This document shows, in pieces, positions 32,382 to 40,291 of a DNA stretch of 42,041 nt. A program made the position numbers and the translations under genes. The notes beneath the pieces were generated by a model. That model was not told where the DNA came from, did no database searches, and worked only from the letters and a program-made list of their open reading frames with translations. This stretch comes from Candidatus Woesearchaeota archaeon (GTDB lineage: Archaea > Nanobdellota > Nanobdellia > Woesearchaeales > BM511): positions 1-42,041 of the forward strand of contig JAAOYB010000002.1 of the NCBI GenBank assembly GCA_018221135.1. Reading direction: 5' to 3'. Positions within the stretch are counted from its first letter, which is position 1, and every line of letters begins with the position of its first letter.

Positions 32382-32493
32382 CAAGCTAAACAAAGACGAT
32401 AGAACACAAAGAGACATAGCAAACACAACAGGCGTAATAGAAGTAACAATAAGAAAAAGAAGCAAAGAAATAGCGAAAGCAATATCTTTTTAA
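32335..32493 (+). pseudogene. Left TFB 3'-end fragment
   Basis: In frame 32335-32493 the DNA encodes RRNPQTIVASALYLASKL, then NKDDRTQRDIANTTGV, IEVTIRKRSKEIAKAISF and a TAA. This is the end of the second cyclin repeat of transcription factor B, with the recognition helix ('TQR(D/E)IA..(T)GV.EVTIR.R.KE'). The first ~250 residues of TFB are missing. It sits directly after the integrase truncation point. Confidence 0.85.
32424..32471 (+). repeat. Direct repeat DR-left (48 bp)
   Basis: Matches 38003-38050 in 46 of 48 positions, with a 35-bp perfect core (32437-32471 against 38016-38050). Both differences are third-codon changes in the TFB frame (GGC/GGA and GTA/GTT), so they are silent. The repeats flank the toroid/ATP-grasp/transglutaminase operon. 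Confidence 0.85.
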
Positions 32494-32518
32494 AGTAATA
32501 AAGTGCATAACTTATTTT

Positions 32519-35191
32519 ATGATAAAAAAGAGGTTGATTCTAATGGTATTTTTTGCTTTCTTATTAGCTTCTCTTAGCGTAAATGCTATAATATATGATA
32601 TGCATCCTGAAGTTTCATTTAGGTTTTTGCAAAGCTCACAAAACATTGAGGATAACAAGTTTAATGATCTTCAAGACATATATTTTTATTTATCAATATA
32701 TAACCAAGCAGAAAAAATGAATGAGATTGATAACAAAACCTTTTTTATTGAGACGATTCAAAACTTTCAAAATCCTGATGGGGGTTTTGGTGATTGGCTA
32801 AATGACCGCTCAAAAGCAGGTTCAACAAGGCTTGCATTAATGAGTTTAGAAATTCTTGATGCTTCCCCAGTTAATAAGACTAGTTTAAAAAACTTTTTGT
32901 ATGAGCTTCAAGTATTGAATTTGACATATGGTAATTATGGTTTTAAGTCTTCATTAAAGGATACCGATGCGGATTTATCAAGCACGTACGACGTTATTTA
33001 CTCATTAAACATACTCAATTTTGACATCCCAAATAAGCAAGGAGTTATTGCTTATTTAAAAGACCACCAGAATTTTGATGGTGGTTTTGGTCTTCAAACA
33101 AACAGAAAATCAGACATTTTTTGGACTTCTACACTTACACACACACGTAGAGGATTAGAGGCTTTGGATATCATAGGAGAATCTCCTGATTTCATGGATA
33201 AATCAATTAGTTTTATACATTCCTTGCAATCAGTTGATGGAGGGTATTCTAATGAGAAAGGTTCTAGTCCGAAAGTCACTTCGACTTATAACGCGATTTC
33301 ATCACTCCAAATACTTGGACAAAAACCAAATAATGTTGGTGGGATTGAAAACTTTATAAAAAACAATCAAGAACAAAACGGGGGGTTTGTTGAATACTCA
33401 TTAGATAACAAAGAAGGAATTCATACCGCTTTTTACGCTATGAGTGCCTTAAATAAAATAAATAAGAGATATGATGGGGGGAAAATTATTGGTTTTCTAG
33501 AAAGCTTTCTAAACAACAGGCTAGATGGAGGATTTCCAAATTATCCAGGTCTTGAATCAACATTGAAATCAACATTTAACTCAGTCTCATCTCTAAACCT
33601 TATAGGTAAAAAACCTTTAAACAGCACATTAACAATTAATTTTGTTGAAGGCTTCAAAAACAGTGACGGTGGATACGGACAAAACTCCGAATCTAATGTT
33701 GAATCCACATATAGATCTATTCTAGCTTTAAACGTTTTAGGCGCAACTATTACTGAGAAGGACAAAACAATCCAATACTTAAAAGATATGCAAAATAACG
33801 ATGGGGGTTTTGGCTTTGGAGAAAATTTAGTGTCAAGAGTTAGTTATACCTATCGAGCTATTAGAGCATTGTACTTATTAGGTTCAAAACCCCAAAACGT
33901 TGATGGAGCAATAAGTTTTTTGAAATCAGCCCAGAACATTGATGGAGGTTTCTCAAATAATATCGGGGACAAAACATCAGCTTTGGGCTCAACGTACAGA
34001 GCTATTAGAGCATTGCACCTATTAGGTTCTGTGCCAAAAGACAAAGTAAAGGCAAAAGATTTCATTATGGGCTGTAAAAACAGTGATGGGGGTTTTAAAA
34101 TATCGCCCATGAGTTTAGTCTCTCCGCAAAACCTGTCCAAATCCGTATACGCATACGACGCAGTTATAGCTTTGCATATCTTAGGTTATCCTTTAAATGA
34201 TGATTTAGATTCTTTAAATTTTATCAAAGAATTAAGAAATCCTGATTTAGGATTCGCGACAGCTGTTGATTTTACAAGTGATGCTTCCTCAACATTTACT
34301 TCGCTTTGGACTTATTACTACCTGGCAAGTTCTTTGAATGCGAAACCTGAACTAAAATTTTCAAAAGTAGAACACTTCTTAGATGAATCTGACACTTCTT
34401 ACTTTTTTAGTACGAGGTTCTATGATAATGACTCAATTTTTCCTGAATACGCTCACCTAATATTAGGTGGTGAGAGACATTTATTAAGTTTTGTTGATGA
34501 TAACCTAAAAGGAGAAAAGTACGTTGTTGATTTAAGCATATCATTAGGTGACTATAATTATTACTTTGAGGCGTCTGATGGAATAGAAATATATAAATCA
34601 GAACCTAAAACTTTTAGTGTGACTGAAAAAGGAGAAATCCCATTAATAATCGTAGAATCAGATTATAAAGAAGGAACCCCTGACACAATTTTTGATTTTA
34701 GAGCAGTTATCAAAAACATTGATTTAAACAGTATAAGAAGCGTTCACATAAAATTTAATGATAGAGCTTGGCATTCCATGAATGAAACCCAAAATTATTA
34801 CACCTATCAAAAAAGATTTAATCCTGGAGAATACACATATCAAGTAAAAGTTTATGATGGCCTAAATGTTGTGTCCTCAAAACAAAACCTGATTAAGGTG
34901 TACGGCCTTGATAATTCTAAGCCTGAATGGGATTTGTTTCTCAAAATAAAAAATTTGGTGTATTCTAAGTATAACACCACCATTTCTTATAACTATGTTA
35001 GTAAAGAAATTCTTGATGGCAATCTTTATTGGGGTGTAAGTCTTAGTGATAAAATCGTTTATGTTGATTACATCGGCGAAAATTTTTATGGAGAAAAACC
35101 TAATAATTCCTTAATGCCTTATTTATTGATTAGTATCGCGATATTAATTATCGGAATCACATTTTTTATATATAAGAAGCGACAAAAATAG
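32519..35191 (+). CDS. Secreted, membrane-anchored alpha/alpha-toroid repeat protein
   Basis: 890 residues. A signal peptide (about 1-24) is followed by eleven or so repeats of about 45-50 residues carrying the QN.DGGF motif of the prenyltransferase/squalene-cyclase-type alpha/alpha toroid (residues about 75-605; e.g. QNPDGGFGD, QNFDGGFG, NSDGGYG, NIDGGFS). A beta-rich region with Ig-like strands (about 620-855) comes next, then one helix (LMPYLLISIAILIIGITFFIY) and a basic end. No DxDD cyclase motif or zinc-ligand set is evident, so binding or scaffolding is likelier than catalysis. Repeats 8 and 9 are nearly identical at DNA level. It stops 3 nt before the ATP-grasp gene. Confidence 0.85.
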   Translation: MIKKRLILMVFFAFLLASLSVNAIIYDMHPEVSFRFLQSSQNIEDNKFNDLQDIYFYLSIYNQAEKMNEIDNKTFFIETIQNFQNPDGGFGDWLNDRSKAGSTRLALMSLEILDASPVNKTSLKNFLYELQVLNLTYGNYGFKSSLKDTDADLSSTYDVIYSLNILNFDIPNKQGVIAYLKDHQNFDGGFGLQTNRKSDIFWTSTLTHTRRGLEALDIIGESPDFMDKSISFIHSLQSVDGGYSNEKGSSPKVTSTYNAISSLQILGQKPNNVGGIENFIKNNQEQNGGFVEYSLDNKEGIHTAFYAMSALNKINKRYDGGKIIGFLESFLNNRLDGGFPNYPGLESTLKSTFNSVSSLNLIGKKPLNSTLTINFVEGFKNSDGGYGQNSESNVESTYRSILALNVLGATITEKDKTIQYLKDMQNNDGGFGFGENLVSRVSYTYRAIRALYLLGSKPQNVDGAISFLKSAQNIDGGFSNNIGDKTSALGSTYRAIRALHLLGSVPKDKVKAKDFIMGCKNSDGGFKISPMSLVSPQNLSKSVYAYDAVIALHILGYPLNDDLDSLNFIKELRNPDLGFATAVDFTSDASSTFTSLWTYYYLASSLNAKPELKFSKVEHFLDESDTSYFFSTRFYDNDSIFPEYAHLILGGERHLLSFVDDNLKGEKYVVDLSISLGDYNYYFEASDGIEIYKSEPKTFSVTEKGEIPLIIVESDYKEGTPDTIFDFRAVIKNIDLNSIRSVHIKFNDRAWHSMNETQNYYTYQKRFNPGEYTYQVKVYDGLNVVSSKQNLIKVYGLDNSKPEWDLFLKIKNLVYSKYNTTISYNYVSKEILDGNLYWGVSLSDKIVYVDYIGENFYGEKPNNSLMPYLLISIAILIIGITFFIYKKRQK

Positions 35192-35194
35192 AAT

Positions 35195-36820
35195 ATGAGA
35201 TACGAACGCATAAAGAACCTTTTTCCTTTTTTCTTAATTTTATCCTTAATAATTTTTTGGGTGAGATACAATATTGATTTTATGAAGCCAATACTTTTGA
35301 GCTCAACACTCTTTTTTCAATTAATGATTTCTGTAACGCTAATCGCGGTGTTAAGAAACATAGTAGGAATAAGGTCTTTTGGCGTTTTTGGACCAACAAT
35401 CATAACTTTTGGAATACTTAAAACAGGATTATTTTTAGGTCTCACAATGTACCTAAACTTGTTTTTGATAGCTATGGCTTTGAGTTTTATTCTTTACAAG
35501 TACAATATTTCTTCTAGTTATAGAGTCGCAATAATTATTAGTTCGATAGTGGTGGCAATAACTTTTTTTGAAGTAGTAGGAGAATTGTATCACATAAAAA
35601 TTTTTGAGGCAATGATATTTTTTCCTGTGCTAATAACGTCTTGGTTAGCAGATAGGTTTGTTGTGCAAGTAAAAGAAGTTGATTGGGTTGAGACATCAAA
35701 AAAATTAGTTGGAACTATAATAATTATAATACTTGTTTATTTTGTGATAACTATAAGCCCCTTAATTAATTTTGTGAGTGTGAACCCAGAGACTTGGATT
35801 GGCTTGGTTATCCTGAATTTTTATCTCGCTAACAAGACAGGTTTTAGAGTAAGTGATTATCTAAGATTTAAAAACTTATTAGATAACAAAAAAGATATCT
35901 TAAGCTTAAATGTGAGAAACAGAGAGTACATAGCAAAGTATAACCCTCCCAACTTATACCCTAATTTATCTAAGGATAAGATGAAGCTTTCGTTTCACCA
36001 ACTAAACATACCAACACCAAAGACATATGCCATAATCGAGACAAAAAACGATATAGGCTTACTAGACAAAATCGTTTTTGAAAAAGAAAGCTTTGTGATT
36101 AAGCCAACAAAAGGTTTAGGAGGGGAGGGCATATTAGTAATTGATTCTAAAGGAAAAAATCCAAACAAAAAATTGTTTGTAACAGAAAAAGAAGTTTCTT
36201 TAGAGACTCTTAAAAGTCATATCAAACAAATATTAGAAGGCCAATACGCAAATAGCAATGAGGATAAAGCAATCATAGAAGAAAAAATAGAGGTAAGCCA
36301 ATATTTTCAAAAAAGTTTTGGCAAAGGCGTCTTTGATATAAGAGTAATAGTTTTTTATGGTTTTCCAGTTATGGCTATGATGAGAATCCCAACAAAAGAA
36401 TCAAAAGGATTTGGCAACATCCACAAAGGCGCAATAAGTGTGGGTTTAGACATAACAACTGGAAAAGCAATAAATCCTTTCTGGAAAGCTGGAGGAGGAG
36501 AGATAAAATATCACCCTGACACAAAAAAAGATTTGACAAAAATAAAGATACCTAACTGGGATGAAATCCTTAGACTATCCTGCTTGGCGCAAGGCGCAAG
36601 CAAACTAAACTATGCAGGCGTCGACGTCGTGCTTAGCAAGAAAGGGCCACTAGTCTTAGAAGTTAATAAAAGACCTGGTATAGAGATTCAAAACGCGAAT
36701 TTAGAAGGCTTATTAAAAAGATTAAGATACATAGAGAACAACTTAGGTTTATTAAGATTTGAAGACGTTGATAAAAGAGTTAGTCTCTCAAAAAAATTCA
36801 ATGAAAAAAAATGGGAATAA
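35195..36820 (+). CDS. 7TM domain fused to alpha-L-glutamate-ligase-like ATP-grasp enzyme
   Basis: 541 residues. Six to seven membrane helices lie in residues 8-215, resembling the 7TM-transglutaminase membrane domain, including SFGVFGPTIITFGILKTG. The ATP-grasp enzyme starts at about 235 with NVRNREYIAKYNPPNLYPNLSK. It goes on to FVIKPTKGLGGEGILVI (ATP-lid strand), DIRVIVFYGFPVMAMMR, KGAISVGLDI and the metal-binding VLEVNKRPGIEIQNAN. These match the alpha-L-glutamate-ligase-related family (RimK-like). Such enzymes couple an acyl-phosphate to an amine to make amide bonds. In bacteria the 7TM and ligase parts, as I recall, are usually on separate genes, so the fusion is notable. The catalytic face would be cytoplasmic. 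The next gene overlaps the stop by 10 nt. Confidence 0.88.
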   Translation: MRYERIKNLFPFFLILSLIIFWVRYNIDFMKPILLSSTLFFQLMISVTLIAVLRNIVGIRSFGVFGPTIITFGILKTGLFLGLTMYLNLFLIAMALSFILYKYNISSSYRVAIIISSIVVAITFFEVVGELYHIKIFEAMIFFPVLITSWLADRFVVQVKEVDWVETSKKLVGTIIIIILVYFVITISPLINFVSVNPETWIGLVILNFYLANKTGFRVSDYLRFKNLLDNKKDILSLNVRNREYIAKYNPPNLYPNLSKDKMKLSFHQLNIPTPKTYAIIETKNDIGLLDKIVFEKESFVIKPTKGLGGEGILVIDSKGKNPNKKLFVTEKEVSLETLKSHIKQILEGQYANSNEDKAIIEEKIEVSQYFQKSFGKGVFDIRVIVFYGFPVMAMMRIPTKESKGFGNIHKGAISVGLDITTGKAINPFWKAGGGEIKYHPDTKKDLTKIKIPNWDEILRLSCLAQGASKLNYAGVDVVLSKKGPLVLEVNKRPGIEIQNANLEGLLKRLRYIENNLGLLRFEDVDKRVSLSKKFNEKKWE

Positions 36821-37878
36821 AAAAAGCAATTACTACCCTCTTAATTTTGATTATAGTATCTAGCTTAGGCTATGTTTTTTTGACAAGTAAAAAAATTGAT
36901 ACGTACCAAGAAAGCAGTATAGGCTTAGTTGTTGAAGTAAACGTAAGAAATCTTGGGTCATACCCAGCGATTAATGTTCCATTAAGACTCGCTATACCAA
37001 CAAATCAAGAAAACCACCAATACGTTAAACAAATAATTTATTTAGAAGAACCTGAGAAAATCACAGAAGATTACTTAGGAAACAAATTCGTTCATTACAC
37101 AATAGAACAAATTAATGCGTTTTCATCAAAGAATCTAACAATAAACCTGTCGTTGCTGATGAAATCAACAGATTACAACATACAAAAAGATAAACTAGAA
37201 AACTATGATGACATAAGTGAAGAATTATATGAGAGCTCACTAATAAACTATAAAGAAGACGAGATACAATTATTAGCAAGACAAATCTCATCTAACTCAA
37301 GCAACATAGTAGACATCGCGTGGAACTCGTATGTTTGGGTAATACAAAACATTAATTACCAACAAATACCAGGGGAGTGGGATGCTCTAACAACACTAAG
37401 AAACAAGGAAGGTGGTTCTGCAGAACTAGGAAACTTATATGTCGCGTTATTAAAAGCAAACAACATTCCAGCGAGAAGAATATCTGGGTGGGGAAAAAAG
37501 TTTGTGGTAGGAGAAACATATCAACTATCCACCTTTGCTCACGGCTGGGCAGAGTTCTACCTCCCAGGGTACGGGTGGGTGCCAGTAGATCCTACCTGGG
37601 GAAAAAATCACAGATTTGACTACTTTGCAAAAACATATTCATCACACATAATCATGACTAAAGGAGCAGGGATCCACTTCATGAAAAGAGGGCCTTTCAC
37701 CAAGCCATATGGCGAAACAGAAATAAAAACGGACTACTCAATCACAATCAACGAATACTCAAACAAAAACCTAAGTCTAAAAAGAGCAATTCTACGAAAC
37801 ATAATTTACATAGCTCCAACTATGTTCTTACTATTTCTTCTATACAAAAAAATAAATCAAAGAAAAATACACGAATAA
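36811..37878 (+). CDS. Membrane-anchored transglutaminase-fold protein, catalytic Cys replaced by Ser
   Basis: 355 residues. An N-terminal helix (about 5-24), an extracytoplasmic beta-rich part (about 30-150), the transglutaminase-like core (about 155-275) and a C-terminal helix near 332-347. In the core, NKEGGSAELGNLYVALLKA holds Ser203 where active enzymes have Cys, while His244 (TFAHGWAEFYLPGYGW) and Asp260 (VPVDPTWG) are kept. NNIPARRISGW is typical of the fold. The codon is TCT, so this is a clear Cys-to-Ser change. This matches the 'inactive transglutaminase' partners of 7TM/ATP-grasp systems. It would bind, rather than cross-link, a peptide or amide. It is the last gene of the operon. 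Confidence 0.88.
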   Translation: MGIKKAITTLLILIIVSSLGYVFLTSKKIDTYQESSIGLVVEVNVRNLGSYPAINVPLRLAIPTNQENHQYVKQIIYLEEPEKITEDYLGNKFVHYTIEQINAFSSKNLTINLSLLMKSTDYNIQKDKLENYDDISEELYESSLINYKEDEIQLLARQISSNSSNIVDIAWNSYVWVIQNINYQQIPGEWDALTTLRNKEGGSAELGNLYVALLKANNIPARRISGWGKKFVVGETYQLSTFAHGWAEFYLPGYGWVPVDPTWGKNHRFDYFAKTYSSHIIMTKGAGIHFMKRGPFTKPYGETEIKTDYSITINEYSNKNLSLKRAILRNIIYIAPTMFLLFLLYKKINQRKIHE

Positions 37879-37895
37879 AAAAAAATGGACTAAGA

Positions 37896-37994
37896 TTATC
37901 CATAAAACAGTAAGCTTTCGAAGTATTCTTTTTTTTCTGGCTCATCGTTAATCATCTTTTGTATTATTGCTTGTCTGACATAAGTTGATTGATA
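37896..37994 (-). pseudogene. Ribbon-helix-helix (CopG-like) gene remnant
   Basis: On the minus strand, 32 codons encode YQSTYVRQAIIQKMINDEP then EKKEYFESLLFYG and a stop. The 'S.YVRQAI..K' pattern is the second helix of a CopG/Arc-type DNA-binding or antitoxin protein. The 5' half is missing, cut where the right TFB fragment begins (an in-frame TGA at 37995-37997 precedes it). The identification rests on one short motif. Confidence 0.45.
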
Positions 37995-38072
37995 TCAAGT
38001 CACACAACAGGAGTTATAGAAGTAACAATAAGAAAAAGAAGCAAAGAAATCGAAGAAGTAATAAAGATTTGA
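37989..38072 (+). pseudogene. Right TFB 3'-end fragment
   Basis: About 27 codons in the TFB frame: ISSHTTGVIEVTIRKRSKEI, then EEVIKI and TGA. It is homologous to the left fragment but shorter at the 5' side and different in the last residues. It shows no start codon and no gene around it, so it is a remnant or an attachment site. Confidence 0.8.
38003..38050 (+). repeat. Direct repeat DR-right (48 bp)
   Basis: Partner of 32424-32471: 46 of 48 bases identical, same orientation, 5,579 bases apart. Confidence 0.85.
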
Positions 38073-38136
38073 ATTTACTCAAAGAATTCCTTCGTGATCT
38101 AATACTTCATGGTCTAAATGATCTTTTTCATTTTTT

Positions 38137-38475
38137 TCACCTATAAACGACTCGAGCCAGTAATGGTGCAAGCCAATATTTTAGTAAGATGAAGAAGACG
38201 ACCAATACAATAAAAGATATAACTATCAGTTTCCAATTTTGTTTTAATCCTTTTACATTACAGCATTTTCTTTTAGTAAGATAAAGAAAAATGGCAATTC
38301 CAAAAAAGATTAATGCTAATGTTGTGAATAGCCAACTATATTTCCCGATAGTCAGGGCAGTTGATACACTTCCAAGTCCAAATAAAACTAGAATTACAGG
38401 TCCAAGACAGCAAAGTGAAGCAATTGCTCCTGCAAATCCTCCTGCAACTAATAATTTTTTATCTTCTTTGTTCAT
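38137..38475 (-). CDS. merT: MerT-like mercuric ion transporter
   Basis: 112 residues from the ATG at 38475 (the TTG at 38520 lies inside merA). Three helices. The first has the vicinal pair in AIASLCCLGPVILVLFGLGS, and a second pair sits in the loop as KRKCCNVKG. MerT passes Hg(II) from outside to the cytoplasm for reduction by MerA. No separate MerP-like exporter-side protein is visible. It begins 4 nt after the merA stop and is last in the operon. Confidence 0.85.
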   Translation of the reverse strand: MNKEDKKLLVAGGFAGAIASLCCLGPVILVLFGLGSVSTALTIGKYSWLFTTLALIFFGIAIFLYLTKRKCCNVKGLKQNWKLIVISFIVLVVFFILLKYWLAPLLARVVYR

Positions 38476-38479
38476 TCTT

Positions 38480-39904
38480 TTACTCAACGCAACAAGCCAT
38501 GTCATCAAGGTTTTGGTCAAAGCTTTGTGCTACTTTTTTGATTACTTCACTCATTGTTGGAAATACGTGTACTGTGTCTCTTATGTCATAGATTGTCATT
38601 TTGTTTTTTATTGCGTAGGTTGCTGTTGTTATTATGTCTGCTGCCATGTGTCCGACCATGTGAACTCCTAGTACAACTTTTGTTTCTGGGTCAATAACCA
38701 TTCGTATAACGCCTCTTGTTTCTTTTATCGCGGATGCTTTTTCAACATGATTCCAATGTATAGTCTTACATAGGCATACATTGTATCTTTTCATGTGTTC
38801 TTCTTCAGTTATCCCAACAACTGCGACTTCTGGCGAGGTGAATACTGCTCTTGGTATTTCTTCATAATTAATTGTTAATTTAGTATTTTCAAACATGTTT
38901 TTCACTGCGTGACTCCCCTGTTTTGCGGCGACTGTTTCAAGAGGCATTATGCCATTAACATCCCCGACAGCATAAATATGTGTTTGATTAGTTTGTAAAT
39001 AATCATTTACTTGAACAAATCCTTTTTTGTTTAGTTCAACACCTGATTTTTCAATGTCTATATTATCTGTGTGTGGTTGTAATCCTGTAGCTATGTATAA
39101 TCGTTCAGCAACTATAGTTTCTAACCCCTTACCATTTACATCAAATAACACCTCAACGCCTCCATCTTTATTCTTAACTTCTTTAAGGGAAGTTCCAGTG
39201 TAGATTTTGATGCCCTCTTCTTCAATATGTTTTTTAAGCTCGTTTGCTATGTCTTCATCAAATTTTGTGAGAACCCTATCAGACCGCTGGATTACTGTAA
39301 CTTCTGTTCCAAAATGGCGGAATAATTGTGACATTTCCATTGCCTCGGACCCACCGCCGAGAATAACTATTGATTTTGGTTGATAGTCTAGATTAAAGAC
39401 ATTGGCATTTGTAAGATAATCGACGTTTCGTATACCTTTTACAGGTGGAATGAGTGTGGAGGCTCCTGTTGCAATCAAAATATTATCTGCGACATAGTTT
39501 TGATTTCCTACCTTAACAGTATTTTCATCCACAAAGGATGCTCTTCCTTCCTTAAATTTAACATGTTCTTGTTTTTCAATAACTTTACTATAATTTTTTT
39601 CTTGAAATCCCTTAACCATTTCTCTTGTTTCTTTTAATGCTTTAACAAAGTCTGCATCCCCATTTAGATTTAAAGCTTTAAAAGTGCTTCTTGGAGGATA
39701 ATAAGCAGTTGCTCCTTGATGAAGCATTATTTTTGAAGGTACACAACCTACGTTAACACAAGTTCCACCAAGTGGGAGAATATTCTTATCATTTATCATC
39801 AAAGTTTTTTTCTTTAGTTTATTAGCAGTGTTACCAGCTGCAAAAGCGCCAGCACCCCCACCAATAATAATCAATTCATAATCGTTAACCATGTAAATCA
39901 CCAT
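38480..39904 (-). CDS. merA: Mercuric reductase
   Basis: 474 residues, class I flavin disulfide reductase. FAD loop ELIIIGGGAGAFAAG, redox pair GGTCVNVGCVPSK (CxxxxC), NADPH loop SIVILGGGSEAMEMSQLF, and YAVGDVNG for the FAD. The C-terminal tail ends DMACCVE, the vicinal Cys pair that hands Hg(II) to the redox site, so this is a real MerA and not lipoamide dehydrogenase. No N-terminal MerP-like (NmerA) domain is present. An alternative start at 39892 (MVNDYELI) fits typical N termini better. A TATATAAA box (39925-39932, minus strand) gives its own promoter. Confidence 0.93.
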   Translation of the reverse strand: MVIYMVNDYELIIIGGGAGAFAAGNTANKLKKKTLMINDKNILPLGGTCVNVGCVPSKIMLHQGATAYYPPRSTFKALNLNGDADFVKALKETREMVKGFQEKNYSKVIEKQEHVKFKEGRASFVDENTVKVGNQNYVADNILIATGASTLIPPVKGIRNVDYLTNANVFNLDYQPKSIVILGGGSEAMEMSQLFRHFGTEVTVIQRSDRVLTKFDEDIANELKKHIEEEGIKIYTGTSLKEVKNKDGGVEVLFDVNGKGLETIVAERLYIATGLQPHTDNIDIEKSGVELNKKGFVQVNDYLQTNQTHIYAVGDVNGIMPLETVAAKQGSHAVKNMFENTKLTINYEEIPRAVFTSPEVAVVGITEEEHMKRYNVCLCKTIHWNHVEKASAIKETRGVIRMVIDPETKVVLGVHMVGHMAADIITTATYAIKNKMTIYDIRDTVHVFPTMSEVIKKVAQSFDQNLDDMACCVE

Positions 39905-39950
39905 GAATTAGAATGGTTATTAAATATATAAAATCTGGGTTTAACTAAAT

Positions 39951-40205
39951 TTAATTTTGACAGCAAGAACAATTTACATTAGCAGAATCATTTCCTTTTT
40001 CTTTTAAAAGTTCCATTATCTCAACAGAACAACATCTTTTTTTTGGGTGCGTTTCTTTACAATTATTACCTGTGCATGCCAAAGTCATGTCTTGTATATC
40101 TCTTAAAGTTTTAGCACCATTATCTATGGCATTAACTATTTTTAACTTGCCTATATTTTTACAATAACAAATAATTTCATCGTTTTTAGTATTTGGGGAT
40201 TCCAT
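39951..40205 (-). CDS. BFD-type [2Fe-2S] ferredoxin-like protein
   Basis: 84 residues. EIICYCKNIGKLKIVNAIDN and then TLACTGNNCKETHPKKRCC form the BFD/CopZ-N-type Fe-S binding domain (CxC ... CxxxxC ... CC). Two more Cys end it (VNCSCCQN). It may donate electrons or carry metal, perhaps for the mercury or arsenic genes beside it. It is divergent from arsR with overlapping promoters. A CTTTAAAA box (40227-40234, minus strand) lies 26 nt upstream. Confidence 0.78.
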   Translation of the reverse strand: MESPNTKNDEIICYCKNIGKLKIVNAIDNGAKTLRDIQDMTLACTGNNCKETHPKKRCCSVEIMELLKEKGNDSANVNCSCCQN

Positions 40206-40255
40206 TTATGATTAATAATTGTAATACTTTAAAAAATTATTCTTTAGGCAAAAAA

Positions 40256-40291
40256 TTTATAAATATCAATATATCAATGAGTATTGATATG
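40256..40291 (+). promoter_or_regulatory. arsR promoter and palindromic operator
   Basis: TTTATAAA (40256-40263) is the TATA box, 30 nt before the ATG at 40289. Between them ATATCAATA (40263-40271) and its exact complement TATTGATAT (40282-40290) form an inverted repeat, with a further ATATCAAT at 40271-40278. The arms cover the predicted start of transcription and the start codon, so a bound ArsR would block the gene. The site matches known ArsR/SmtB operators in style. Confidence 0.7.

Noticed and set aside
32519-35191. Toroid protein as a terpene cyclase or protein prenyltransferase
   Set aside because: No DxDD motif and no Asp/Cys/His zinc set; it also has a signal peptide and a membrane anchor.
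32424-38050. Direct repeats as a transposon target-site duplication
   Set aside because: 48 bases is too long, and the two silent differences inside a coding frame point to an attachment site or paralogous gene ends.
38079-38171. A His/Asp/Glu-rich frame (DHLDHEVLDHEG) overlapping the merT end on the minus strand
   Set aside because: It starts only with TTG, runs 30 codons, and overlaps the clear merT frame; likely chance, though a lost metal-binding tail is possible.
38480-39904. Lipoamide dehydrogenase or glutathione reductase instead of MerA
   Set aside because: The C-terminal Cys-Cys and the adjacent MerT fix it as mercuric reductase.
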